64,000 nt of DNA from CAZYJR01 sp964647905 (GCA_964647905.1 CAZYJR010000001.1:248001-312000), one strand, 5' to 3'; positions 51,536 to 60,935 are shown, counted from the first letter of the stretch. The notes: generated from the sequence alone by a model not told the origin. Numbers and translations: made by a program.

Positions 51536-52302
51536 GGTTCCTCCTCCGTGAGCTTCAAGAGCATGCCCCTTACCGTCTCCAGCGCCTCGGGGTCGGTCTC
51601 AAAGGGCGGGCGCCCTTCCAGGTCCGCCTGGATGATGGACTGGGCGAACGGGATGAACCCCAGGAAGTGGAACTCGGGCAGGTTGCCGAGCAGGAAATCC
51701 CGGTCTTCGTCCCCGCGGATCTTGTTTCCCACCAGGCTCAGGTGCTTGAGCCCGATGTCCGAGGCCAAACTCCTTATGTGGTTGGCAGTGTCTATGCTCC
51801 GCCTGCCCGGTTCCACCACCACGATCAGCCTGTCCACGGCCATGGCGGTCCCGCGGCCCAGGTGCTCCAGGCCCGCCTCCATGTCCAGGACAATGGCCTC
51901 GTCCCTGGCCAGGACGACGTGTCGGACCAAAGACTTGAGCAGGGTGCTCTCAGGGCAGATGCATCCGCCGCCCCCGCTCTTGACCCCGCCCAGCACCATC
52001 AGCCTCACCCCGTCGATCTCCAAGGAGAGCTTCTCCGGCAGGTCGTCCACCTTGGGGTTGAGCTTGAAAAAGGAGCCCATGGTTCCCACCTTGGCCTCGG
52101 TACGTTCTTCTATCACGGCCTTCATTTCCGAGATGGGCGTTATTTCCACCTCCCGGCCCGCACCCAGTGCCTGCGCCAGGTTGGCGTCAGGGTCCGCGTC
52201 TATTGCCAGTACCTTCTTGCCCTGGTCCGCAAGGGCCCTTGTCAGCAAGGCTGAAAAAGTTGTCTTGCCCACCCCGCCTTTGCCGCTTACCGCCAGTTTC
52301 AT
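51532..52302 (-). CDS. cooC: CooC-like nickel-insertion ATPase (MinD/ParA superfamily)
   Basis: This 256-residue SIMIBI ATPase has the deviant Walker A GKGGVGKTT at residue 7 and the AIDADPDANLAQALG motif. CooC matures carbon monoxide dehydrogenase by nickel insertion; its zinc/nickel CxC motif appears here as GGGCICPES. This suggests that the organism has a CODH/acetyl-CoA synthase, so a Wood-Ljungdahl pathway may operate, although no CODH gene is in the window. The gene is upstream of asnS with a 4-bp overlap. Confidence 0.87.
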   Translation of the reverse strand: MKLAVSGKGGVGKTTFSALLTRALADQGKKVLAIDADPDANLAQALGAGREVEITPISEMKAVIEERTEAKVGTMGSFFKLNPKVDDLPEKLSLEIDGVRLMVLGGVKSGGGGCICPESTLLKSLVRHVVLARDEAIVLDMEAGLEHLGRGTAMAVDRLIVVVEPGRRSIDTANHIRSLASDIGLKHLSLVGNKIRGDEDRDFLLGNLPEFHFLGFIPFAQSIIQADLEGRPPFETDPEALETVRGMLLKLTEEEP

Positions 52303-52608
52303 CGCATTTCTCCTTCTATTTCAACTGCTTGGGCTTTGCCGACCGTGGCTCAACCCACCGGGGTGTTCGGTATCCGCCATGAGTGTTCAGCAGCGGAGGG
52401 CCGCCCGGCGGGGATTACAATAGTGGATGCAAGGTGACGGATTCAAGGGGAAAATAAGCCGGGTATCCGGGCCTTGACAGTCCCCTGCACTGCACCTATA
52501 TTCCCAGCCAGTTTCCCGGTGCCTGACGGCAACGCCCGGACGGGCGCCGGCCCGTATTGCGTATGTCAGTGAAACGCTTGATCAAGGTGAAACGGAAAGG
52601 GGAGTTCA
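52303..52608. other. Intergenic region between cooC and efp
   Basis: These 306 bp separate the leftward cooC-asnS pair from the rightward efp-epmA pair. They contain the efp promoter listed next, and a GGTG-rich segment near 52350-52430 without recognisable structure. I saw no good promoter toward cooC. Confidence 0.6.
52474..52502 (+). promoter_or_regulatory. Near-consensus sigma-70 promoter for efp-epmA
   Basis: TTGACA (52474-52479) is followed after 17 bp by TATATT (52497-52502). The start would be near 52509, leaving a leader of about 100 nt before efp. Confidence 0.78.
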
Positions 52609-53172
52609 ATGTACACCTCCAGTGACCTGAGAAAGAACCTCAAGATACAACTGGACAATGTACCCTATGTGGTCATTGATTTCCAGTTCAGCAAGCCCGG
52701 CAAGGGACAGGCCCTTTACCGGTGCAAGTTGAAGAACATGATAGACGGGACCATCATCGACCGAACCTATCGTTCAGGGGACACCTTTGAGCCGGCCAAT
52801 CTGGAAGAGAGGCGGATGCAGTACCTGTACAATCAGGACGACGAATACTACTTCATGGACGTGGAGACCTATGATCAGTCCATGCTCAAGGCCGAGCAGG
52901 TGGGAGAGGCCGCAAACTTCCTTACGGACAACCTGGAGGTGGATATACTGTTTTTTGACGACACGCCCATCGGCATCACCCTGCCCAACTTCGTGGACTT
53001 GACAGTGACCCAGGCGGATCCCTGGGTAAAGGGCGACTCGGTTTCGGGCGACAGCAAACCGGTCACACTGGAGACGGGTTACAGGATCCGTGTCCCGCCC
53101 TTCATAGAGGAGGGAACGCCCATAACCCTGGACACCCGAACAGGGGAATATGTCACCAGGGTCAAAGAGTAG
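52609..53172 (+). CDS. efp: Elongation factor P
   Basis: EF-P relieves ribosome stalling at proline stretches. The 187-residue protein has the tip loop SKPGKGQALYR; Lys32 matches the E. coli Lys34 that is beta-lysylated. The remaining domains (DRTYRSGDTFEPANLEERRMQYLY, and VTLETGYRIRVPPFIEEGTPITLDTRTG at the end, both split over domains II and III) are typical. AAGGGGAG precedes the ATG. The EpmA gene overlaps its 3' end by 23 bp, so factor and modifying enzyme are made together. Confidence 0.96.
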   Translation: MYTSSDLRKNLKIQLDNVPYVVIDFQFSKPGKGQALYRCKLKNMIDGTIIDRTYRSGDTFEPANLEERRMQYLYNQDDEYYFMDVETYDQSMLKAEQVGEAANFLTDNLEVDILFFDDTPIGITLPNFVDLTVTQADPWVKGDSVSGDSKPVTLETGYRIRVPPFIEEGTPITLDTRTGEYVTRVKE

Positions 53173-54109
53173 GCCGGCCCGGATAGACGCGGACCGGCTT
53201 GCGGCAAAGAAAGAAAACCTCTGGCTGCGCGCACGCATGGTGGGCGCGGTCAGGGGTTTTTTTTCCGGCCGGGGATATTTGGAGGTGGAGACCCCTCACC
53301 TTGTGGAGGCCCCCATCCCGGAGCCCCATATCGATTGGTTCGACGCGGACCGCGGCCGCGCCGTGCTCCACCCGTCGCCCGAGGTGTATATGAAGCGGAT
53401 CATGGCCGCGGGGTATGAGAAGGTCTTCCAGATATGCCGCTGCTTCAGGGCGGGTGAGCGCGGTGAGGCGCATCTGCCCGAGTTCACCATGCTGGAGTGG
53501 TACAGGGCTGAGACGGACTACCGGGGGCTCATGGAGGAGTGCGAGGACATGCTCCGGGCGGTGGCCGCTGACCTGGGGATGGGCCCTTGCCTGAAGTTCA
53601 ATGGGAGGGAGATCCGGCTGGACCGCGGATGGGAAAGGGTCACGGTCAGGGAGGCCTTTGAGCGGCATGCGGCCGAGCCGTTGGATGAGGCGGTCTCCTC
53701 GGGCCGTTTCGAGGGGCGGCTGGTGGAGGAGATCGAGCCGCACCTGGGGGCGGATCGACCCACTTTCCTTCATGACTATCCGGCGTCCATGGCCTCCCTT
53801 TCCAGGATTCATCCGGACGACACCGGGGTCTGCGAACGGGTCGAACTCTATATGGGCGGCCTGGAGATCGCCAACGGTTTCACCGAGCTCAACGATTCGG
53901 AGGAGCAGGCCCGGAGGTTCGAGAGGGACACGGAGGAGCGAAGAGCAAAGGGATTGGGGATCCTGCCGTTCCCGGCCCGATTCTTGGAAGCAGTGGAACT
54001 GATGCCCCGGGCAGCGGGCATGGCCCTGGGGGTGGACCGCCTCGCCATGGTGCTCTGCGGGGCCCGGAGAATCGATGATGTGGTTGCCTTCACAGGCGAG
54101 GAGGCTTGA
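53150..54109 (+). CDS. epmA: EF-P--(R)-beta-lysine ligase
   Basis: EpmA (PoxA/GenX) is a truncated lysyl-tRNA synthetase paralogue that attaches (R)-beta-lysine to EF-P. The 319-residue protein has class II motif 1 (FFSGRGYLEVETPHLVEAPIPEPH), motif 2 (VFQICRCFRAGERGEAHLPEFTMLEWYRA) and motif 3 (AAGMALGVDRLAMVLCG), and no anticodon-binding OB domain. The adjacent efp gene confirms the assignment. EpmB, the lysine 2,3-aminomutase needed for the beta-lysine, is not in the window. Confidence 0.93.
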   Translation: MSPGSKSRPARIDADRLAAKKENLWLRARMVGAVRGFFSGRGYLEVETPHLVEAPIPEPHIDWFDADRGRAVLHPSPEVYMKRIMAAGYEKVFQICRCFRAGERGEAHLPEFTMLEWYRAETDYRGLMEECEDMLRAVAADLGMGPCLKFNGREIRLDRGWERVTVREAFERHAAEPLDEAVSSGRFEGRLVEEIEPHLGADRPTFLHDYPASMASLSRIHPDDTGVCERVELYMGGLEIANGFTELNDSEEQARRFERDTEERRAKGLGILPFPARFLEAVELMPRAAGMALGVDRLAMVLCGARRIDDVVAFTGEEA

Positions 54110-54275
54110 GGCGCCTGCGCTGCAAACCCAGTAGTTTCCAGGGGGCCTCAAGTTTTGCGGGGCAGTGCCGATGAATATAGGGCAGGATCAAACGGTGCGT
54201 CATCACCGGAGCCCGAGCGGCGGTTGCTGTTTCGGAAGCCCGGGCGCGGCCCCGGGGGAGCGGAGAAGGAATAGG

Positions 54276-55553
54276 ATGGGCGTTATACCCTGCTCTGAGA
54301 TCAAGGCGGACATGGTCTTGGCCGAGGACCTCCTGGCATACAACGGGAGATTCCTCTTGGCCAAAGGAACCCGACTTACTCCGGGACATATACGGATTCT
54401 ACAGACGTGGGGGGTGGTGGAGGCCGATATCCAGGGAACGAGCCGGGAGGACGCCGAGGCCGAGCGCTGCTCCGAGCTGGATCCATTGGTGCTGGAGGCC
54501 GCCCGTGAAAGGGTCCGCAAGGACTTCGTGCATACCGATCATGATCATGCGGCCGTGCGGGAGCTCTTCCGCCTGTGTACCCACCGCGAGGCAAAGAAGC
54601 TGGAATCCGGTATTGAGGATGAATGCAGGGGGGATCGTCGGGAAGGCCTTTCCCGAAGCGGAGGGCGCGAGACTGAAAAGGAAGAGCCTTCCCCTGCGAA
54701 CCGGGAGCTGGACCCCCTCAAGGTGGTTGGGCGGAACACCACCCTGTCCACACTCCCTTTCATCTTCTGGCAGCTGAACGAGATCATAAAGAAGCCGGAC
54801 AGCTCGGCCAGGGATATCGCCGAGGTTATCAGCAAGGACACCAGTCTCTCGGCCCGTCTTCTCAAGATAGTCAACAGCGCCTTCTACGGGTTTCCCCACC
54901 GTATAGACACCCTGTCCCGCGCAGTCGCCATAGTGGGGACCAAGCAGTTGAGCACCTTGGCCCTCGGGATAAACATAATCACTCAGTTCAAGGACATCCC
55001 GCAAGACCTGGTGGAGATGCATTCCTTCTGGCGTCACAGCATAGCCTGCGGTCTGCTTGCGCGCATCCTGGCGTCCTACAAGGGAGTGAGGAACACCGAA
55101 CGCCTGTTCGTGGCCGGCCTGTTGCACGATATCGGTCGCCTGGTCCTTTTCAACGACAGCCCGGTCAATTCAAGGCGGGCAATGAGCGGGGCCCGTTACG
55201 AGAACGGGCTGCTCCACCATATCGAGATGAGGACAATGGGGTTTGATCACTCGGGGCTGGGAGCACTCCTCCTGAGGAAATGGAAGCTGCCTGTGAGCCT
55301 TGAGACATCGGTTCGTTATCACCACCGGCCTTCCGAGTCACGCCACCCGCTCGAGCCGGCAATCGTGCACCTCTCCGACATGGTCACCAACGCCCTAAGG
55401 ATCGGATCAAGCGGGGAGAGCCTGGTCCCGCCCTTGGATCCAGCGGCCTGGGACGCCTTGGATCTTTCACCCAACATCCTGGCCCTGGCGGTCTATCAAC
55501 TGGACCAGCAGTTCGAACAGATGGCAAGGTTCCTCTATGGCGACGATTCCTAA
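54276..55553 (+). CDS. HDOD-domain signalling protein
   Basis: This protein of about 425 residues has an N-terminal domain like those linked to HD-GYP proteins (MVLAEDLLAYNGRFLLAKGTRLTPGHIRIL). A charged linker follows, then an HDOD domain (about 190-390: SKDTSLSARLLKIVNSAFYGFP, FVAGLLHDIGRLVLFN). HDOD domains are mostly non-catalytic and act in signalling. The ATG at 54276 is chosen because GGAGAAGGA lies just upstream; the frame is open to 54165. The hybrid kinase gene overlaps its 3' end by 17 bp. Confidence 0.87.
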   Translation: MGVIPCSEIKADMVLAEDLLAYNGRFLLAKGTRLTPGHIRILQTWGVVEADIQGTSREDAEAERCSELDPLVLEAARERVRKDFVHTDHDHAAVRELFRLCTHREAKKLESGIEDECRGDRREGLSRSGGRETEKEEPSPANRELDPLKVVGRNTTLSTLPFIFWQLNEIIKKPDSSARDIAEVISKDTSLSARLLKIVNSAFYGFPHRIDTLSRAVAIVGTKQLSTLALGINIITQFKDIPQDLVEMHSFWRHSIACGLLARILASYKGVRNTERLFVAGLLHDIGRLVLFNDSPVNSRRAMSGARYENGLLHHIEMRTMGFDHSGLGALLLRKWKLPVSLETSVRYHHRPSESRHPLEPAIVHLSDMVTNALRIGSSGESLVPPLDPAAWDALDLSPNILALAVYQLDQQFEQMARFLYGDDS

Positions 55554-57696
55554 AGAGGCCCCTTGGGGCGCCAAGTCCGAGGCCGAAGCTTCCTCCGGGG
55601 ACCCTTCTGGGTACATAAGCTACTTGGAGCAGCGCCTCCAGTACCTGGAAGAGGTCAACCGGTTCACGCTGGACGCCCTGGAGATGGCCTCTTCCCTCGG
55701 CGATTTTCAGCCGAGTATCAACAAGCTGCACGAAGTCCCGGTGATCCTGAGGGAGACCCGAGCCCGAATCAAGCGGCTGCTGAAGCTCCAGGCGGCGGCG
55801 TTTTTCCTGGTAAACGAGGAGACCAACGAGTTCGACCTCTTTGACATGGACCCGCCGAAGCTCCGGTCACGGATCCAGGCCGAGGTGGAAAGACTGATAC
55901 AGGGAGGCACCTTTGCATGGACCCTTCGCGAGAAGAGGCCGATCATAGTCCCGGCGGGAACAGGCGGGGCCCAGTTGCTGCTCCATGTGATGTCCACGAG
56001 CTCCAGAGTCCGGGGCATGTTCGTGGGGCTGTTGGAGGGTGACACCGCCGATGTCCCGGATATCTCCCTGTCACTCCTATCCATAATTCTCCTGAACAGC
56101 TCCAATGCACTGGAGAGCTTCGAACTCTACCGCATGATCCGTGAAATCAGTGAAGGGCTGGAGAGCCGGGAGAACTACAGGACGCTCTTTGAGGCCGCCC
56201 CGGACGGGGTGGAGGTCTTGGACGCCAGGGGCACGGTGATCGACTGCAATCAGACCCACCTGTCGCTCTTGGGCCGCAGGCGACGGGATATCATCGGGTC
56301 ACATGCAACGGAGTTTTTCACCGCCCGGTTTACAGAGACTTTCAGGCAGAGGTTCACCGAGCTCCAGGACAAGGGTTATGTGGAGAGCGAGGTGGAACTG
56401 CTCAAAGGGGACGGATCCTGCCTTCCGGTATGGAGGCGGGAAAAGGCCATCCATGATGAAGAAGGCCGCTTTGTGGGTTCCGTGGTCTACAACAGGGATC
56501 TCTCGGAGTTCAAGGAGGCCGAGGCCGAACGGAGCAGACTGGAGGCCAGGCTCCAGCGGGCCCAGAAGATGGAGGCCCTAGGGACGCTCGCCGGGGGCGT
56601 GGCCCATGACTTGAACAATATCCTGGGCGGCCTGGTGAGCTACCCCGAGCTCCTTCTGACCCAGATCCCGGCGGACAGCCCGTTGCGTAGACCCATAGAG
56701 ACCATCAGAAAGTCGGGTGAAAGGGCCGCGGCCATAGTGCAGGACCTCCTTACCCTGGGGCGCCGCGGCGTCGTGCTCACCGAGGTGGTCAATTTGAATG
56801 ATATAGTCAACGATTACTTCAATTCCGCGGAGTTCGAAAAGGTGAGATCCTTTCACCCGGGTGTGGAATTTTCCGTGGACCTGGATGAGTCCCTGATGAA
56901 CACCATGGGCTCGCCTGTCCACCTCTCCAAGGTGGTGATGAACCTGGTTTCCAACGCGGCAGAGGCCATCCCCGAGGGCGGGGTGGTAAGAGTGACCACG
57001 GAGAACCGCTACCTGGAGAGACCGGTGAGGGGTTACGACCATGTGGAAAAAGGGGACTATGCGGTCCTGAGTGTCGCCGACACCGGGTGCGGGATAATGC
57101 CTGATGATATGGAGCGCATATTTGAGCCGTTTTACACCAAGAAGGTGCTGGGGAGGAGCGGCACCGGTCTGGGCATGGCGGTGGTCTGGGGAACGGTGAA
57201 GGATCATCGGGGCTACATAGACGTAAGAAGTGAACCCTCACGAGGCACAACCTTTCGGCTCTACTTCCCGGTTACTCTGGAGGGGAGGAAAAAGGGGGCG
57301 GAGTCCCCGGGCAGGGATACATACCGCGGGAACGGAGAGACCATCCTGGTGGTGGACGATGTGGAGACTCAACGCCACCTGGCCGTCCAGATTCTATCTT
57401 CCCTGGGGTATCGGGTCCCCGCGGTCAAGAGCGGGGAAGGGGCCGTGGCCTACCTGGAGTCCAATCAGGCAGACCTGGTTGTCTTGGACATGATCATGGA
57501 CCCCGGCATTGACGGCCTGGAGACCTTCCGCCGGATCAAGGCCCTGAATCCCGGGCAGCGGGCGATCATTGCCAGCGGGTTTTCAGGGACCGATCGCGTC
57601 AAGGAGGCCCAGGAACTCGGGGTGGGCTCCTATGTGAAGAAGCCTTACACGATAGAGAAGATAGGGTCCGCTGTTCGCGCCGAGCTTGACCGTTGA
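55537..57696 (+). CDS. Soluble PAS hybrid histidine kinase with C-terminal receiver
   Basis: This 719-residue kinase has no membrane segment. Residues about 20-200 form a GAF-like sensor, followed by a PAS domain (LFEAAPDGVEVLDARGTVIDCNQTHL). The kinase core has GGVAHDLNNILGG, LVSNAAEAIPEGG, DTGCGIMPDD and RSGTGLGMAVVWG. The C-terminal receiver has VDDVETQ, VVLDMIMD (phospho-Asp) and VKKPY. The H-box Asp-Leu-Asn-Asn variant is common in this group. It overlaps the HDOD gene, so the two probably work together in one signalling route. Confidence 0.92.
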   Translation: MATIPKEAPWGAKSEAEASSGDPSGYISYLEQRLQYLEEVNRFTLDALEMASSLGDFQPSINKLHEVPVILRETRARIKRLLKLQAAAFFLVNEETNEFDLFDMDPPKLRSRIQAEVERLIQGGTFAWTLREKRPIIVPAGTGGAQLLLHVMSTSSRVRGMFVGLLEGDTADVPDISLSLLSIILLNSSNALESFELYRMIREISEGLESRENYRTLFEAAPDGVEVLDARGTVIDCNQTHLSLLGRRRRDIIGSHATEFFTARFTETFRQRFTELQDKGYVESEVELLKGDGSCLPVWRREKAIHDEEGRFVGSVVYNRDLSEFKEAEAERSRLEARLQRAQKMEALGTLAGGVAHDLNNILGGLVSYPELLLTQIPADSPLRRPIETIRKSGERAAAIVQDLLTLGRRGVVLTEVVNLNDIVNDYFNSAEFEKVRSFHPGVEFSVDLDESLMNTMGSPVHLSKVVMNLVSNAAEAIPEGGVVRVTTENRYLERPVRGYDHVEKGDYAVLSVADTGCGIMPDDMERIFEPFYTKKVLGRSGTGLGMAVVWGTVKDHRGYIDVRSEPSRGTTFRLYFPVTLEGRKKGAESPGRDTYRGNGETILVVDDVETQRHLAVQILSSLGYRVPAVKSGEGAVAYLESNQADLVVLDMIMDPGIDGLETFRRIKALNPGQRAIIASGFSGTDRVKEAQELGVGSYVKKPYTIEKIGSAVRAELDR

Positions 57697-57732
57697 AGAG
57701 TCACGGGCGGAGGTCTGTCCGTCCGGGTTGTC

Positions 57733-57761
57733 TTGACCAGGGGGCCGGTTTCGGGTAATGT
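57733..57761 (+). promoter_or_regulatory. Possible sigma-70 promoter for the BON lipoprotein
   Basis: TTGACC (57733-57738) is followed after 17 bp by TAATGT (57756-57761). The leader to the ATG at 57902 would be about 135 nt. Confidence 0.5.
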
Positions 57762-57901
57762 CGTGCCGGTCCCCAAACCGTCTCGGGCTGGTACTACGGC
57801 CGGGCAGTTCGGCGGTCGGATGCCAGCGGCCGGGGGGGCACCCGGGCCGGGGGTGTGGATCAAGTGGACCGCAAAATCGTTTTGGAGAGGAGGGAGGGGA
57901 C

Positions 57902-58210
57902 ATGATGCCGTCGATCCGTTTGGCGACCGCTCTGGCCTGCGTGCTGCTCCTGTTGGGGGCGGCCTGCAGCACCCCGGCGGGCCGCACTCCGGGTCAGGTG
58001 GTCGATGACGGGACCATCACCACGAAGGTGAAGACCAAGCTGCTGGCCGATTCCGTACTGCAGGGCCTGGCCATTTCCGTGGACACTTTCAAGGGGGAGG
58101 TAACCCTGACCGGGGCGGTCAATACCCCGGAGCAGCGCACCCTGGCCGAGAAGATAGCCCGCGAGACCACCGGGGTCAGAGACGTCCACAACTTGCTGAA
58201 GGTCAAGTGA
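57902..58210 (+). CDS. BON-domain lipoprotein
   Basis: This 102-residue protein has a lipoprotein signal ending in the lipobox LLGAAC, so it is probably anchored to a membrane facing the periplasm. A single BON domain follows (DGTITTKVKTKLLADSVLQGLAISVDTFKGEVTLTGAVNTPEQR), a fold that binds phospholipid surfaces and occurs in OsmY and DolP. The ATG at 57902 has GGAGAGGAGGGAGGGG upstream, so the longer frame to 57758 is rejected. A role in envelope integrity fits the lipid-transport operon that follows. Confidence 0.87.
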   Translation: MMPSIRLATALACVLLLLGAACSTPAGRTPGQVVDDGTITTKVKTKLLADSVLQGLAISVDTFKGEVTLTGAVNTPEQRTLAEKIARETTGVRDVHNLLKVK

Positions 58211-58277
58211 GCCTTCCCTGGGCAGGATGCTCAGGTGATCAGGATCAGTGCCGCACAGTCGGGGGCGGACCGCCGGC

Positions 58278-58309
58278 CCCCTCCGCCGGCCGAGAGATCG
58301 GCGGAGGGG
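58278..58309. repeat. Strong GC-rich inverted repeat between BON gene and Mla-like operon
   Basis: CCCCTCCGCCG (58278-58288) pairs perfectly with CGGCGGAGGGG (58299-58309) around a 10-nt loop. No T-run follows on either strand, so it is not a standard intrinsic terminator. It may act as an mRNA 3' stabiliser for the BON gene or as a transcription pause. Confidence 0.6.
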
Positions 58310-58429
58310 CTGCCGGGGGGTCGTCCCCGAGCGGGTTTATGGGCGGAGCTCTCCCGGTAATACCCCCTGGTCGAGGAACCGGGGCCGTCCTCCCCTCATG
58401 CGGCCCCGGCGGAAAGGAAAGGGCGGATC

Positions 58430-59761
58430 GTGAACATGCTTGATCAGCTCATCCGGGACAACCCGGATATAGTCAAGTACATGGTGAATTTTGAGGCCGG
58501 GCAGACGGTTTTCATGGAGCAGGACGCCTCGCAGGACCTCTACATACTGGTCTCCGGGGAGCTGGATGTGCTCAAGGGAAACAAGAGGCTTTCTCAGATC
58601 AAGGAGCGCGGGGCCTTGTTCGGCGAGATGAGCCTGCTCTTGGATGCGAGGCGTACGGCCACGCTCAAGGCCAGGACGGACGTCCAGGCCATCAGGATCC
58701 CGCCCGAGGAGGTAAAGGACTTCCTGTCCGATTGTCCGGATGTGGCCTGGGAGATCACCAGGTATTTGGCAAGGCGTCTGGATGAGGCCAGCAGGATATT
58801 GTACGGGCTGAACGAGTTCTATGACCAACTCCCGGACGCGGTGACCCTGACCGATCGGGAGGGGCAGGTGCTGTCTTGGAATGCAGCGGCGACCAACCTG
58901 TATGGTTACGAATGGGACGAGATGAGGCACAAGCCCGTGGAAGGATTGTACGAGGAGCCGGATCGATACCGGGAGTTCCTGGCCCAGGTGCAGGAAGGGG
59001 TCCCGGTCAGGGAGCGGGTCCTCAAGGTGGGCCACCCCAGGAAGGGAACGCGTTTCATATCCACCAGCATGAGTGTATTGTACGACGCCCACCACAACTT
59101 CCAAGGAGTCCTTTCCATCGGCAGGGACGTGACCCAGGCCCAGAGTGTGGAGCAGAGGTACAAGACGATCCGGAACTGGGTGATACCCGCCCTGCTGGTC
59201 CTTTTCCTCTCTGTCGGGGGGGCCTTTGTGGCCTACCCCTATCTTACCAAGGGTTATCTGCCTACGGACAAGAAGGCGCAGGAGCTGAAGAACCAACTGG
59301 CAAAGGATTTTCTGCTGCTGAACTCCCTTCTCCGGGAGCCCCTCAAGACAGGAGATCGAAACCGAACCAGGAGGACCATGCAGGAGTTCTTCCAGGTCCA
59401 GGAGGCCTCGGCCTCCCCTTATACCGGGCTCCTGCTCCTGACGCCCGAGAAAAGAGTCTTCGACGCGTTTTTCATTGATATGAACGAGGACCAGATAGGG
59501 GAGATGGTGGGGAACAGTTACGCAGGAATACCGTTCACCGGAGCGGAAGACTCCGTCCACAAGGTCCTCACCCTCTACAGGGTGGACAAGGAGCACCCCA
59601 TGGGGTACCGGTGCGTGGAGGTGGCCTTTGAGATGAACAGGGACGGTGATTTCCTAGGCTGGCTCCTCTTCCAATTGGACCCCGAAAAGCTGGAGGAAGT
59701 CTATTCCCTGGACGAGGAGGCGCTGGCCCGGTTCAAGTTCAAGGAACCGGGGGGCGAGTGA
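58430..59761 (+). CDS. cNMP-binding / PAS / transmembrane / extracytoplasmic sensor-like protein
   Basis: This 443-residue protein has a cyclic-nucleotide-binding fold at about 10-120 (FEAGQTVFMEQDASQDLYILVSGEL, ERGALFGEMSLL), then a PAS domain (about 130-245). A single membrane helix (about 248-270) and a C-terminal domain of about 170 residues follow, probably periplasmic and Cache-like. No kinase, cyclase or DNA-binding domain is present. The GTG at 58430 follows GGAAAGGAAAGGG; an ATG at 58436 is nearly equivalent. It lies 1 bp before the STAS-MlaE gene, so it may regulate lipid transport directly. Confidence 0.82.
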   Translation: MNMLDQLIRDNPDIVKYMVNFEAGQTVFMEQDASQDLYILVSGELDVLKGNKRLSQIKERGALFGEMSLLLDARRTATLKARTDVQAIRIPPEEVKDFLSDCPDVAWEITRYLARRLDEASRILYGLNEFYDQLPDAVTLTDREGQVLSWNAAATNLYGYEWDEMRHKPVEGLYEEPDRYREFLAQVQEGVPVRERVLKVGHPRKGTRFISTSMSVLYDAHHNFQGVLSIGRDVTQAQSVEQRYKTIRNWVIPALLVLFLSVGGAFVAYPYLTKGYLPTDKKAQELKNQLAKDFLLLNSLLREPLKTGDRNRTRRTMQEFFQVQEASASPYTGLLLLTPEKRVFDAFFIDMNEDQIGEMVGNSYAGIPFTGAEDSVHKVLTLYRVDKEHPMGYRCVEVAFEMNRDGDFLGWLLFQLDPEKLEEVYSLDEEALARFKFKEPGGE

Positions 59762-59762
59762 G

Positions 59763-60899
59763 ATGCCTGATCGATTGCCCGACTCCTTCAATCTGCTGCC
59801 CCAGGAGGACGGCAGCCTGATCCTCGAGCTCCAGGGGCGGATGGACGCCGGGAGCGCGCCGGAAATGCTGGGCGGTGCGAAGGCCCTGGCCGAAGGGAAG
59901 AAACCGGATTCACTCACCGTGGACCTGGGCAAAGTGAATTATCTGGATGACTTCGGAGCACTGGTTCTCCTGGAGCTCCGGGAGTCCATGGAAAGGGCCG
60001 GGGGCGGTTTCTACATCAAGAACGCCGGGGAGTCCATTCAGACGCTGCTCTCGGTTTACAAGTTCGACAAGGCAACGAGGAAGGGGGCGCTGGAGAAAAA
60101 GCCCAGGCCCGACATATTCACGCGCATAGGGGCCGCCTTCCTGGATCTCTATCAAGACCTGCTTTACTTTATTTCTTTTGTGGGAGCGGTGTGTCTGGCC
60201 CTCCTGGCCGTGGCCAGGCGGCCCTCCTCGCTCAGGAGGGAGGACACGCTCCTCACCATGCAGAAGACCGGGTTCGACGCCCTGCCCATAGTCGGCCTGA
60301 TAAGCCTTCTCCTGGGGATGATCCTGGCCTTCATGTCCTCGGTGCAGCTGAAGCAATTCGGGGCCGATATATATGTCGCCTCCCTGGTCAGCCTGGCCAT
60401 GGTGCGGGAGTTGGGGCCGGTCATGACCGCCATAATAGTGGCCGGCCGCTCGGGGTCGGCCTTTGCAGCGGAGATAGGGACCATGAAGGTCTCTGAAGAG
60501 GTGGATGCGCTCTTTACCATGGGGCTGGATCCTACACGGTTCTTAGTGGTCCCCAAGATGATCGCCGCGGCCGTCATGGTGCCTTTTTTGACCCTTTTTG
60601 CCGATGTATTCGCGATATCAGGGGGCATGCTGGTCGGGATAACCATGCTGGATTTGACCCCCAACGCCTACCTTGCTGAGACGGTGCGTTTTCTCGGGAT
60701 AAAGGACATAGTTTGGAGTTTTATAAAGAGCGTCTCCTTTGCCCTGCTCATCGCCTGGATCGGGTGCCTGAGGGGATTCCAGGTGCGAGGAGGGGCGGAA
60801 TCAGTTGGGCGGGCCACCACCTCAGCGGTGGTGAGCAGCCTTTTCCTGATCATACTGGCGGATTCGGTCTTTGCCGTGATACGGGTCTACTGGGGATGA
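59763..60899 (+). CDS. mlaE: STAS-MlaE fusion permease (phospholipid ABC transporter)
   Basis: This is a 378-residue fusion of an N-terminal STAS domain (about 10-105, LELQGRMDAGSAPEMLGG and VDLGKVNYLDDFGALVLLE) with an MlaE permease (about 125-378). The MlaE signature ELGPVMTAIIVAGRSGSAFAAEIGTMKVSEEVDAL is complete. In E. coli the STAS protein MlaB is separate; here it is built in. The complex MlaFEDB moves phospholipids between the membranes. MlaF, MlaD and an auxiliary lipoprotein follow in order; no MlaC gene is present. Confidence 0.92.
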   Translation: MPDRLPDSFNLLPQEDGSLILELQGRMDAGSAPEMLGGAKALAEGKKPDSLTVDLGKVNYLDDFGALVLLELRESMERAGGGFYIKNAGESIQTLLSVYKFDKATRKGALEKKPRPDIFTRIGAAFLDLYQDLLYFISFVGAVCLALLAVARRPSSLRREDTLLTMQKTGFDALPIVGLISLLLGMILAFMSSVQLKQFGADIYVASLVSLAMVRELGPVMTAIIVAGRSGSAFAAEIGTMKVSEEVDALFTMGLDPTRFLVVPKMIAAAVMVPFLTLFADVFAISGGMLVGITMLDLTPNAYLAETVRFLGIKDIVWSFIKSVSFALLIAWIGCLRGFQVRGGAESVGRATTSAVVSSLFLIILADSVFAVIRVYWG

Positions 60900-60935
60900 C
60901 CGGGCATCTGCGAGGAAGGCCGGAAGGGGCCGTAC

